Shown here piece after piece: positions 33,805-39,554 of a stretch of 39,554 nucleotides of DNA (position 1 is its first letter; every line of letters begins with the position of its first letter). Location of the stretch: assembly GCF_000282535.1 (NCBI RefSeq), contig NZ_AKJC01000322.1, positions 1 through 39,554 of the forward strand, read 5' to 3'. The notes beneath the pieces were generated by a model. The model did not search any database. It was not told where the DNA came from and was given only the letters and a program-made list of their open reading frames with translations. This stretch comes from Pseudomonas sp. GM84. Its GTDB lineage: Bacteria; Pseudomonadota; Gammaproteobacteria; Pseudomonadales; Pseudomonadaceae. Made by a program: the position numbers and the translations under genes.

Positions 33805-34553
33805 TGCGGGTAGCGGTCCAGGCGTGCACCAATCACCATCTCGCTGATCCACGCAGCCAGAATTGAGCTGTAGGATTTCTGGCTTTCTTCGCTGGAGAGC
33901 GCGTGGTCTGCACCATCGACGATACGGTGGGTGAGCGAGTGGGCACTGACGAATGCCGAGCGATAGCTCATCAGCGTGGTGTGCGGCACATAATCGTCCT
34001 GCTCGGACTCTACCAGCAGCACATCGCCAGTGAATTCCGCGCAGGCCGCAAGCGCTCGGTTATCGGCCGGGCCGAGCTGGCGCTGGCGGTAGGCATTGAG
34101 GCGCTGGCGGTCGAGGGTCTGCTTGGGGGTGTTCCATTCCTCATCCCAATACATCGCCGGTACCCGCAATGCCAGCCATTTCACCGGTCGGTGGAGGGTC
34201 AGCAGGGTGGCCAGGTAACCGCCATAGCTGCTGCCGATGATCGCGATGGCGGTGCTGTCCACCGACGGGTGATTGGCCAGGCAGTCGTAGGCGGCAAGCA
34301 GGTCATTGAGGTTCTGCTCGCGGGTGACGGTAAGCCGTTGGCTTTCTGTCTTCTCATGGCCGCGCAGGTCGAACGTCATGCATACGCATCCCAGCCCGGT
34401 AATATGCCGGGCACGGGCCAGGTCTCGCTGCTGGCTGCCGCCCCAGCCGTGGACGAACAGAATGCCCGGCATCTTGCTGCCGGGGCTGACCAGCGTGCCG
34501 ACGATGCTGTCGTTTTCCACTTGCAATTCTACGGTTTCACTCTGAATGGTCAT
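33783..34553 (-). CDS. Alpha/beta hydrolase
   Basis: 256 residues. The oxyanion motif is LFVHGWGGSQQRD, the nucleophile elbow is GSSYGG with Ser109, and a likely catalytic aspartate and histidine lie in ESEQDDYVPH and DGADHALSS. This is the dienelactone-hydrolase/peptidase-S9-like esterase type. The start (MTIQSETVEL) overlaps the upstream DUF3182 gene by 17 bp, so the two are coupled. It is cytoplasmic, with no signal peptide. The substrate is unknown; partnership with an ATP-grasp-like protein suggests removal or trimming of an ester or amide made by it. The 3' end overlaps the convergent monooxygenase gene. Confidence 0.88.
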   Translation of the reverse strand: MTIQSETVELQVENDSIVGTLVSPGSKMPGILFVHGWGGSQQRDLARARHITGLGCVCMTFDLRGHEKTESQRLTVTREQNLNDLLAAYDCLANHPSVDSTAIAIIGSSYGGYLATLLTLHRPVKWLALRVPAMYWDEEWNTPKQTLDRQRLNAYRQRQLGPADNRALAACAEFTGDVLLVESEQDDYVPHTTLMSYRSAFVSAHSLTHRIVDGADHALSSEESQKSYSSILAAWISEMVIGARLDRYPHYAPWYA

Positions 34554-35649
34554 GCTCGCGAATCCGCGCGAATTTGCTGAGTTGTCCGAGTTCACTGTCG
34601 TTTCCTTGGTAGAAGAGGGTGGCGTCAGCAGGTAGATCGGGCGTCCCGAACACCTCGTGGGTGGACGCACGTACCCGCTGCAATGCGGGGTCGGCGGCAA
34701 ATGCCTGCAGGGCCAGCAGTTCTGCACTGCTCGCCCCGCCCAGGCGCCATGACTGTTCGAGCACGCCGCTGCGCAGATGGCCCTGCGGGTTGTTGCCACG
34801 GGCGATGTCATAGTTGCGCCGGGATGCGATGAACCCAGGGAAGTGCTGCTCTGCTGCCTGCTCGTAGGTGATGGCCTGGTTGATTGCCAGGCGCAGGTGG
34901 TCCTCCAGCGCAAGCTGCAGCAAGTCCTGGTAACCGCCGCGTACCACCACCAGCTCGGAGCCGCCGTAGACTTCGATACCTTGGTGGTCATGGGTCAATT
35001 GCTGGGTGCCGTGGTAGCTGCACGTCAGCCCCGCGACACTGACCTGGCCGACACTGAACGTCTGCACATCGCTCAGGTCCTCCTCCAGCACCAGGCCCCA
35101 GAGCGCCAGTTCGTGGTCGTCGATGTTGGCCAACAGGGGATCCAGCTCATCGAGTTGGGTGATCACCTGCTGCCCGCGCCCGGCACAGGCCAGCACGGGT
35201 TTGAGCCGCAATGGCCCTTCGAGCAGCAGTAGCTGCGCGGCGCGGCGGGCATCGGCTTTACTGAACACGGTGTAGCCACGCAGCAGGGCATCACTGGCCT
35301 GCTGCGCGAAGGCGTCGGTCCAGCCAGGCGGGAAGCTGGCATTAGCCGGCAAGGGGTGGGAGATCGCTTTGGTGGCCATGTACGGATGACTGACCAGGCC
35401 ACCGAACATGTCCTGTTCGGTGCGGATCCCCATCGCGGCATGGCGGTCCGGGCCGATCAAGGTTTCGGTAGGCAGGTAATAGTAGTTGTCCGCACTGCTG
35501 GGTGGTTGCGCGGGTTGCACGACTGCGCAACCCAGCAATTGCGCCAGGCCGGCAGCGAGCTTGAGATGAACCGCGTGTTCGTGCTCCGGGGTGTGCTCGC
35601 GGGTATCGAGGAGAACGACAGCATTCTTCGGGTCGCAGGCGCTGGGCAT
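34537..35649 (-). CDS. DUF3182-family protein, ATP-grasp-like
   Basis: 370 residues from the ATG at 35649 (MPSACDPKNAVV). I recognise the DUF3182 family, whose members sit beside an alpha/beta hydrolase in many Pseudomonas. Several segments look like an ATP-grasp ligase: FSKADARRAAQLLLLEGPLR followed by a K-P strand (LRLKPVLACAGRGQQV), then the acidic LWGLVLEEDL strand. The C-terminal YGGSELVVVRGG and ASRRNYDIARG are conserved-looking. An ATP-grasp assignment is inference from these patterns, not established here. Overlapping the hydrolase gene by 17 bp, it is the first gene of a two-gene operon. The 225-bp upstream gap holds the palindrome TAGGAATGATCCTA at 35743-35756. Confidence 0.8.
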   Translation of the reverse strand: MPSACDPKNAVVLLDTREHTPEHEHAVHLKLAAGLAQLLGCAVVQPAQPPSSADNYYYLPTETLIGPDRHAAMGIRTEQDMFGGLVSHPYMATKAISHPLPANASFPPGWTDAFAQQASDALLRGYTVFSKADARRAAQLLLLEGPLRLKPVLACAGRGQQVITQLDELDPLLANIDDHELALWGLVLEEDLSDVQTFSVGQVSVAGLTCSYHGTQQLTHDHQGIEVYGGSELVVVRGGYQDLLQLALEDHLRLAINQAITYEQAAEQHFPGFIASRRNYDIARGNNPQGHLRSGVLEQSWRLGGASSAELLALQAFAADPALQRVRASTHEVFGTPDLPADATLFYQGNDSELGQLSKFARIREHDHSE

Positions 35650-35804
35650 GGGCGTCGACCTGTCTGCAAGGAATGTACTGGTTGTGAAGCTTGGGTTGGC
35701 GGGAAGTTCAACTGAAGTCGATCGAAGGTATCGGTGTACTTGTAGGAATGATCCTATTTGCAGGTGGTGCCCTGGCTTCGCGGGCCGTGCCCAGGTCGCC
35801 ACGA

Positions 35805-35833
35805 TTGCAGCGCTGGGGTGGCTGTTCCATTAT
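35805..35833 (+). promoter_or_regulatory. Candidate promoter of the aminopeptidase gene
   Basis: TTGCAG (35805-35810), 17-bp spacer, CATTAT (35828-35833), 41 bp before the ATG at 35875. AGGAG precedes that ATG with about eight bases of spacing. Confidence 0.45.
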
Positions 35834-35874
35834 CGTCATTCTGGATTAACCACGATGTATCCGCAGGAGTGCGC

Positions 35875-37683
35875 ATGAACGTTCAGACCACGATTCAGCA
35901 GAGTGTGCCGGAGCGCCTGGCGCGTGTGCGCCAAGTGATGGCCGAGGAGGGCATCGATGCCCTGCTGGTGCCCTCGGCCGACCCCCATCTGTCCGAGTAC
36001 CTGCCGGGCTATTGGCAGGGGCGCCGCTGGTTGTCCGGGTTCGATGGCTCGGTGGGGACCCTGGTGGTCACTGCTGATTTTGCCGGTCTGTGGGCCGACA
36101 GCCGTTACTGGGAACAAGCCGAGAAAGAGCTGGCTGGCAGTGGTATCGAACTCATGAAGCTGCAGCCAGGCAAGCCGGGTGCACTGGAATGGTTGGGCGA
36201 CAATGTCGTCACCCAGGGCACCGTGGCCGTGGATGGCGCGGTCATGGCCCTGGCCTCGGCGCGTCAGCTCGAAGAGCGCTTGGCCGTTCGTGGCATCCGT
36301 CTGGTGACTGACAACGACGTGTTGGCCAAGGTCTGGGAGGGGCGTCCGGCACTGCCAGGTAACCCGGTCTACCAGCACCTTGCGCCCCACGCCACGGTCA
36401 GTCGGGCAGAAAAGCTCGCCCAGTTGCGCCGCACCTTGAAGGAGAAGGGGGCCGATTGGCACTTCCTCGCGACCCTTGATGACATCGCGTGGCTGTTCAA
36501 CTTGCGCGGCAGTGACGTTTCCTACAATCCGGTGTTCATTTCCTTCGCGCTGATCGGGCAGGCGCAGGCCGTTTTGTTCGTCGGGGCGGATAAGCTCGAT
36601 GAGCACTTGCGTCATGTGCTTCAGGCCGATGGTATTGAAGTGCGTGATTACTCACAGGTTGACCAGGCACTCGCAGCCTTGGCACCGCCCAGCCGTTTGC
36701 TGGTCGACCCCGCGCGGGTGACCTGCGGGTTGCTGAAAAACCTGGATGCCCAGGTGCACCTGGTAGAGGGGCTGAACCCGACCACGCTGAGTAAATCACG
36801 TAAAACCGAAGAGGAGCTGGTGCATATCCGCCGGGTCATGGAGCAGGATGGCGCGGCGCTGTGCGAGTTCTTCGCCTGGTTCGAAGCGCATCAGGGCGAG
36901 CAGGTCATCACCGAGCTGACCGTCGACGAGCAATTGAGTGCTGCGCGGGCCCGTCGACCTGATTTCGTTTCGTTGAGTTTCTCCACCATTGCCGCCTTCA
37001 ATGGAAACGGCGCGATGCCGCATTACCGAGCAACCGAGCAGTCCCATGCGGTGATCGAAGGTAACGGCCTGCTGTTGATCGATTCGGGAGGGCAGTACCT
37101 GGGCGGAACCACCGATATCACCCGGATGATCCCGGTGGGTGCGCCGACCCTTGAGCAGAAGCAGGATTGCACGCGGGTGTTGAAAGGGATGATCGCACTG
37201 TCGCGTGCCACGTTTCCTCGCGGCATCCTCTCTCCGCTGCTCGATGCCATTGCGCGTGCACCGATTTGGGCGGATCAGGTCGACTATGGTCATGGCACCG
37301 GGCATGGCGTGGGCTACTTCATGAACGTGCATGAAGGACCGCAGGTGATCGCCTACCAGGCAGCAGCCACTCCCCAGACAGCCATGCAGGCCGGGATGAT
37401 CAGCTCGATCGAGCCAGGCACTTACCGCCCAGGCGCCTGGGGTGTGCGTATCGAGAACCTGGTAGTGAACCGTGAGGCCGGTACAACGGCGTTCGGCGAC
37501 TTCCTGAGTTTCGAGACCTTGACGTTGTGCCCTATCGATACTCGCTGTCTGGTGCCGGAGCTACTGGCACAAGAAGAGCTCGACTGGCTCAATCGTTATC
37601 ACGCGACCGTGCGCGAGCGCCTCGCGCCATTACTTGAAGGTGCGCCACTGGAATGGCTGCAAGTTCGCACAGCACCGTTGTGA
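35875..37683 (+). CDS. Xaa-Pro aminopeptidase P (M24B family)
   Basis: 602 residues, the long three-domain aminopeptidase P form (two creatinase-like N-terminal domains and a pita-bread catalytic domain). The dinuclear metal ligands are Asp403 (LIDSGGQY), Asp414 (TTDITRM), His477 (GHGTGHGVG), Glu513 (SSIEPGTY) and Glu527 (RIENLVV), all present. It removes an N-terminal residue before proline, in the cytoplasm (no signal peptide). This long type resembles eukaryotic APP1 and P. aeruginosa PA0832-like proteins more than the 440-residue E. coli PepP. I use the ATG at 35875 with AGGAG upstream, not the earlier in-frame start. A bidirectional terminator follows. Confidence 0.95.
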   Translation: MNVQTTIQQSVPERLARVRQVMAEEGIDALLVPSADPHLSEYLPGYWQGRRWLSGFDGSVGTLVVTADFAGLWADSRYWEQAEKELAGSGIELMKLQPGKPGALEWLGDNVVTQGTVAVDGAVMALASARQLEERLAVRGIRLVTDNDVLAKVWEGRPALPGNPVYQHLAPHATVSRAEKLAQLRRTLKEKGADWHFLATLDDIAWLFNLRGSDVSYNPVFISFALIGQAQAVLFVGADKLDEHLRHVLQADGIEVRDYSQVDQALAALAPPSRLLVDPARVTCGLLKNLDAQVHLVEGLNPTTLSKSRKTEEELVHIRRVMEQDGAALCEFFAWFEAHQGEQVITELTVDEQLSAARARRPDFVSLSFSTIAAFNGNGAMPHYRATEQSHAVIEGNGLLLIDSGGQYLGGTTDITRMIPVGAPTLEQKQDCTRVLKGMIALSRATFPRGILSPLLDAIARAPIWADQVDYGHGTGHGVGYFMNVHEGPQVIAYQAAATPQTAMQAGMISSIEPGTYRPGAWGVRIENLVVNREAGTTAFGDFLSFETLTLCPIDTRCLVPELLAQEELDWLNRYHATVRERLAPLLEGAPLEWLQVRTAPL

Positions 37684-37709
37684 AGGGCGTGGCGGGAATC
37701 GAATGAAAG

Positions 37710-37735
37710 AAGGGCAGCTCACAGGCTGCCCTTTT
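37710..37735. terminator. Bidirectional rho-independent terminator
   Basis: AAGGGCAGC (37710-37718) pairs perfectly with GCTGCCCTT (37725-37733), loop TCACAG. A TTTT tail on the plus strand and a T-rich minus-strand tail serve the convergent aminopeptidase and lipoprotein genes. Confidence 0.9.
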
Positions 37736-37736
37736 G

Positions 37737-38018
37737 TTACTTGCAGATGATGATCATGCTACGGCTGGTATAACCGGCCGGGTTGATGCCGAACAGGTAA
37801 TCGCCCGGCTCTTCGTCGGTATCCCCAGAACGCGCGATGACCTTGTAGCCTCGTGTGCTGCAGGCCGCGGTAGCCTTGCTGTAGCACTTGTCCCACGACG
37901 AGGACAGGCCCGAGCAGTTGATATGCAGGCCCTTTTTCCCTTTTTTGACCTCGGTCTTGGCCGTTGCGGCACATCCAGCAATGACCAGGACCGCCAGGAT
38001 GAGCAAAATACGTTTCAT
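37737..38018 (-). CDS. Small cysteine-rich lipoprotein
   Basis: 93 residues. A lipoprotein signal peptide (MKRILLILAVLVIAGC) ends in the lipobox VIAGC with the acylated Cys16; the residue after it is Ala, consistent with outer-membrane sorting rather than Asp-retention. The mature domain (about 77 residues) contains INCSGLSSSWDKCYSKA and four cysteines that could form two disulfides, plus the conserved-looking NPAGYTSRSMIIICK end. It resembles uncharacterised Pseudomonas lipoproteins. It has a strong Shine-Dalgarno sequence (AAGGACAGG) and is monocistronic. Its function is unknown. Confidence 0.85.
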   Translation of the reverse strand: MKRILLILAVLVIAGCAATAKTEVKKGKKGLHINCSGLSSSWDKCYSKATAACSTRGYKVIARSGDTDEEPGDYLFGINPAGYTSRSMIIICK

Positions 38019-38207
38019 TCCTGTCCTTAATTGCAGGGCAGAGCATACGCCTTACCCTGTCGTTATCGCTTCGGTGCTTCCTGAATATTCCCCGGCATCC
38101 ATGTGCATCAAGTAGATAGCGTGAGGATGATGCTTGTGTGACAGCTTAATCAGCGGGGCGAGTCGCCACAATGGTTAATCCTGCGGCAAATGGAAATATT
38201 TCTCAAT

Positions 38208-39095
38208 TCAGTCGGCAGCTACGGCTGGGTGGGTGTCGCGACGCATTGAAAGCGTGGCGCCTGCCGAAGCCGCAATGATGGCAAGAATCGCCAGCCATTG
38301 GGTCGTAGTCAGTACTTCGCCGAGGAACAGCAACCCTGAAAGTGCGCCAATTGCAGGTTCAATGCTCATCAATGTGCCGAAGGTGCGTGCCGGCATGCGG
38401 GTCAGGGCAACCATTTCCAGGCTATAGGGTAATGCCGTCGAGAGAATGGCAACACCGAGCGCCATCGGGATGAGCGCAGGTGTGAGCAATGCGCTGCCGG
38501 CATGGACGATACCAATGGGCGCTACGAACAGAGCGGCGACCACGACCCCCAGTGCAGCGCTTTGAATACCGTGCTCTGCGCCGGCGCGCTGACCGAATAG
38601 AATGTACAGTGCCCAGCAGACACCGGCCCCCAGCGCATAACCCACGCCAACCGGGTCGAGGGATTGGCCGGTTTGACCGACCGGAATGAGCAGCAGCAGG
38701 CCGGCAACTGCGAGGGCAATCCACAGGAAGTCGATGGCGCGGCGCGAGGCGAAAAGCGCCACGGCCAATGGTCCGGTGAACTCCAGGGCAACGGCGATAC
38801 CCAGTGGCGTGGTCTGCAGGGCCATATAGAAGAGGAAGTTCATCCCCCCCAGGGCCATGCCGTAGATGACCACATTGCGCAGTGTGTTTGCCGTCATGCG
38901 TACACGCCACGGGCGCAGGATCACCAGCATGATAATGCTGGCGAAAACCAGGCGCAGGGTCGTGGTGCCTTGTGCGCCAACGATCGGGAACATGCTTTTG
39001 GCCAATGAGGCGCCAGACTGTATGGATGCCATGGCGATGAGCAGCAGGCCGATGGGGAAAAGCGTTGTGGCCAGGCTGCGAGGCTGGGTGTTCAT
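38208..39095 (-). CDS. rhtA: RhtA-like threonine/homoserine exporter (EamA family)
   Basis: 295 residues, exactly the length of E. coli RhtA, and collinear with it in recall: MASIQSGASLAKSMFPIVGA, GMNFLFYMALQTTPLGIAVA, LEFTGPLAVALFASRR, GQRAGAEHG, ALPYSLEMVALTRMPARTFG. It has ten transmembrane helices in two EamA repeats and lies in the inner membrane. RhtA exports threonine, homoserine and some amino-acid analogues. The ATG at 39095 is chosen by alignment to the family. It is monocistronic; a copy of the XRE-cupin operator lies 36-53 bp before its start. No terminator was found downstream. Confidence 0.92.
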   Translation of the reverse strand: MNTQPRSLATTLFPIGLLLIAMASIQSGASLAKSMFPIVGAQGTTTLRLVFASIIMLVILRPWRVRMTANTLRNVVIYGMALGGMNFLFYMALQTTPLGIAVALEFTGPLAVALFASRRAIDFLWIALAVAGLLLLIPVGQTGQSLDPVGVGYALGAGVCWALYILFGQRAGAEHGIQSAALGVVVAALFVAPIGIVHAGSALLTPALIPMALGVAILSTALPYSLEMVALTRMPARTFGTLMSIEPAIGALSGLLFLGEVLTTTQWLAILAIIAASAGATLSMRRDTHPAVAAD

Positions 39096-39130
39096 TTGCG
39101 GGTGGCAATCCTTGAGGAGGGTGGGGCGGT

Positions 39131-39148
39131 TGTGCACTATAGTGCGCA
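39131..39148. promoter_or_regulatory. Operator site C (18-bp palindrome) before rhtA
   Basis: TGTGCACTATAGTGCGCA, palindromic except at the third base pair and matching sites A and B at 31565-31611. On the minus strand its core contains TATAGT, a plausible -10 for rhtA, so binding would block that promoter. Confidence 0.65.
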
Positions 39149-39194
39149 ATTGCTGGGGTAGGGGCAAGGGTGTGCACCGGTTCTCTAGCACCTT

Positions 39195-39230
39195 TGAGAT
39201 CGAGCACCGCCCGCGCGGCGCTCGATCTCA
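39195..39230. repeat. Orphan 11-bp hairpin in a divergent gap
   Basis: TGAGATCGAGC (39195-39205) and GCTCGATCTCA (39220-39230) are perfectly complementary with a 14-nt GC-rich loop. It has no T run on either strand and is not downstream of any gene here, since both flanking units are transcribed away from it. Confidence 0.8.
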
Positions 39231-39286
39231 GTGGCGCAGAAGATGTTGTGGCAAGCACCTGGCGGCCTTGATGCGGTCTTGACTGG

Positions 39287-39342
39287 GGATATTTCAAATA
39301 AATGAAATTAACCCTTGACCAAGTTTCAGATCCCCTTATAAT
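39287..39342 (+). promoter_or_regulatory. Strong promoter P1 with UP element, probable rrn
   Basis: TTGACC (39315-39320), 16-bp spacer, TATAAT (39337-39342), with a G+C-rich discriminator GCGCCCC. An A+T-rich stretch just upstream of the -35 (39287-39311) looks like an UP element. These are the features of rRNA P1 promoters under growth-rate and stringent control. Confidence 0.75.
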
Positions 39343-39554
39343 GCGCCCCACTTCCAGCGTAGTCGGAACGAAAAACTCCTTGAAATTCAGAGAGTTAATC
39401 GAGCCAGGCAGTACTGGAAGTTGCTTCGATCGAACGATCGATAGCGGTTGAAAAGGTGGTTGACAGCGCTTCTAAATGCTGTATGATTCGCCTCCCGCTA
39501 CGAGAGATCGAAGCGAGCCAAGTGTTTGAAGCTAAACGAGTTTCTCGCAAAAAA
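39343..39554 (+). other. Probable leader of an rRNA operon, cut by the window end
   Basis: No open reading frame is visible. ACTTCCAG (39350-39357) and CTGGAAGT (39414-39421) are inverted repeats. The sequence after P2 (CGAGAGATCGAAGCGAGCC, then AAACGAGTTTCTCGC) matches my recollection of Pseudomonas 16S rRNA leaders. The 16S gene itself would start a few hundred bases beyond the edge. Confidence 0.6.
39460..39487 (+). promoter_or_regulatory. Strong promoter P2, probable rrn
   Basis: TTGACA (39460-39465), 16-bp spacer, TATGAT (39482-39487), followed by the discriminator TCGCCTCCCGC. It is in tandem with P1, 145 bp upstream. Confidence 0.75.

Noticed and set aside
39343..39554. A tRNA gene in the right-hand leader region
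   Set aside because: The inverted repeats there do not form a cloverleaf, and no T-loop GTTCRA-type sequence is present.

Overview
The window is typical Pseudomonas chromosome, most likely from the P. putida group. It has high-GC codon use throughout, a ChrR-type FMN reductase next to phnX-phnW-lysR, a fad-x-type acyl-CoA cluster, a six-gene Sha/Mrp antiporter with fused A and B subunits, and REP-type extragenic palindromes. Species was judged from recalled gene families and gene order, not from a search. No prophage, insertion sequence, CRISPR array or tRNA gene was seen.

Layout, left to right. (1) 80-3248: a PLP amino-acid decarboxylase, a small convergent protein and a ChrR-like reductase, followed by an inverted REP pair. 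(2) 3371-7444: phosphonatase (phnX) and 2-aminoethylphosphonate transaminase (phnW), a divergent LysR regulator, then an AraC-type regulator. (3) 7529-17682: a 1484-residue DUF6543-LRR-NEL protein (predicted E3 ubiquitin ligase effector), then a compact five-gene acyl-CoA operon (synthetase, SDR dehydrogenase, thiolase, acyl-CoA dehydrogenase, enoyl-CoA hydratase). (4) 17702-22227, minus: a second giant DUF6543-like protein whose last 70 or so codons are displaced by a single-base frameshift. (5) 22381-24351: a DksA2-like paralogue with half of its zinc cysteines missing, and three small conserved proteins of unknown role. (6) 24364-30479, minus: shaACDEFG with overlapping genes. (7) 30571-35649: a drug/metabolite transporter divergent from an XRE-cupin regulator, an isochorismatase-like hydrolase, SoxR with a textbook SoxR-controlled promoter driving a small monooxygenase, and an overlapping pair of alpha/beta hydrolase and DUF3182 (ATP-grasp-like) protein. 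(8) 35875-39095: M24 aminopeptidase P, a small lipoprotein and an RhtA-like amino-acid exporter. (9) 39195-39554: an orphan hairpin and tandem strong promoters that look like the start of an rRNA operon running off the right edge.

The most useful new observations are these. First, an 18-bp palindrome, TGNGCANTATANTGCNCA, occurs three times: twice between the first DMT transporter and the XRE-cupin gene, and once in front of the rhtA-like gene about 7.6 kb away. This suggests one small regulon of two exporters and their regulator. Second, two giant toxin-like genes bracket the acyl-CoA operon; one keeps a NEL catalytic cysteine and the other is frameshifted near its end. Third, the SoxR promoter is fully visible, with a 19-bp spacer and a centred palindrome. 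Fourth, a DUF3182/hydrolase pair and a structured 300-bp gap before 23612 remain unexplained.
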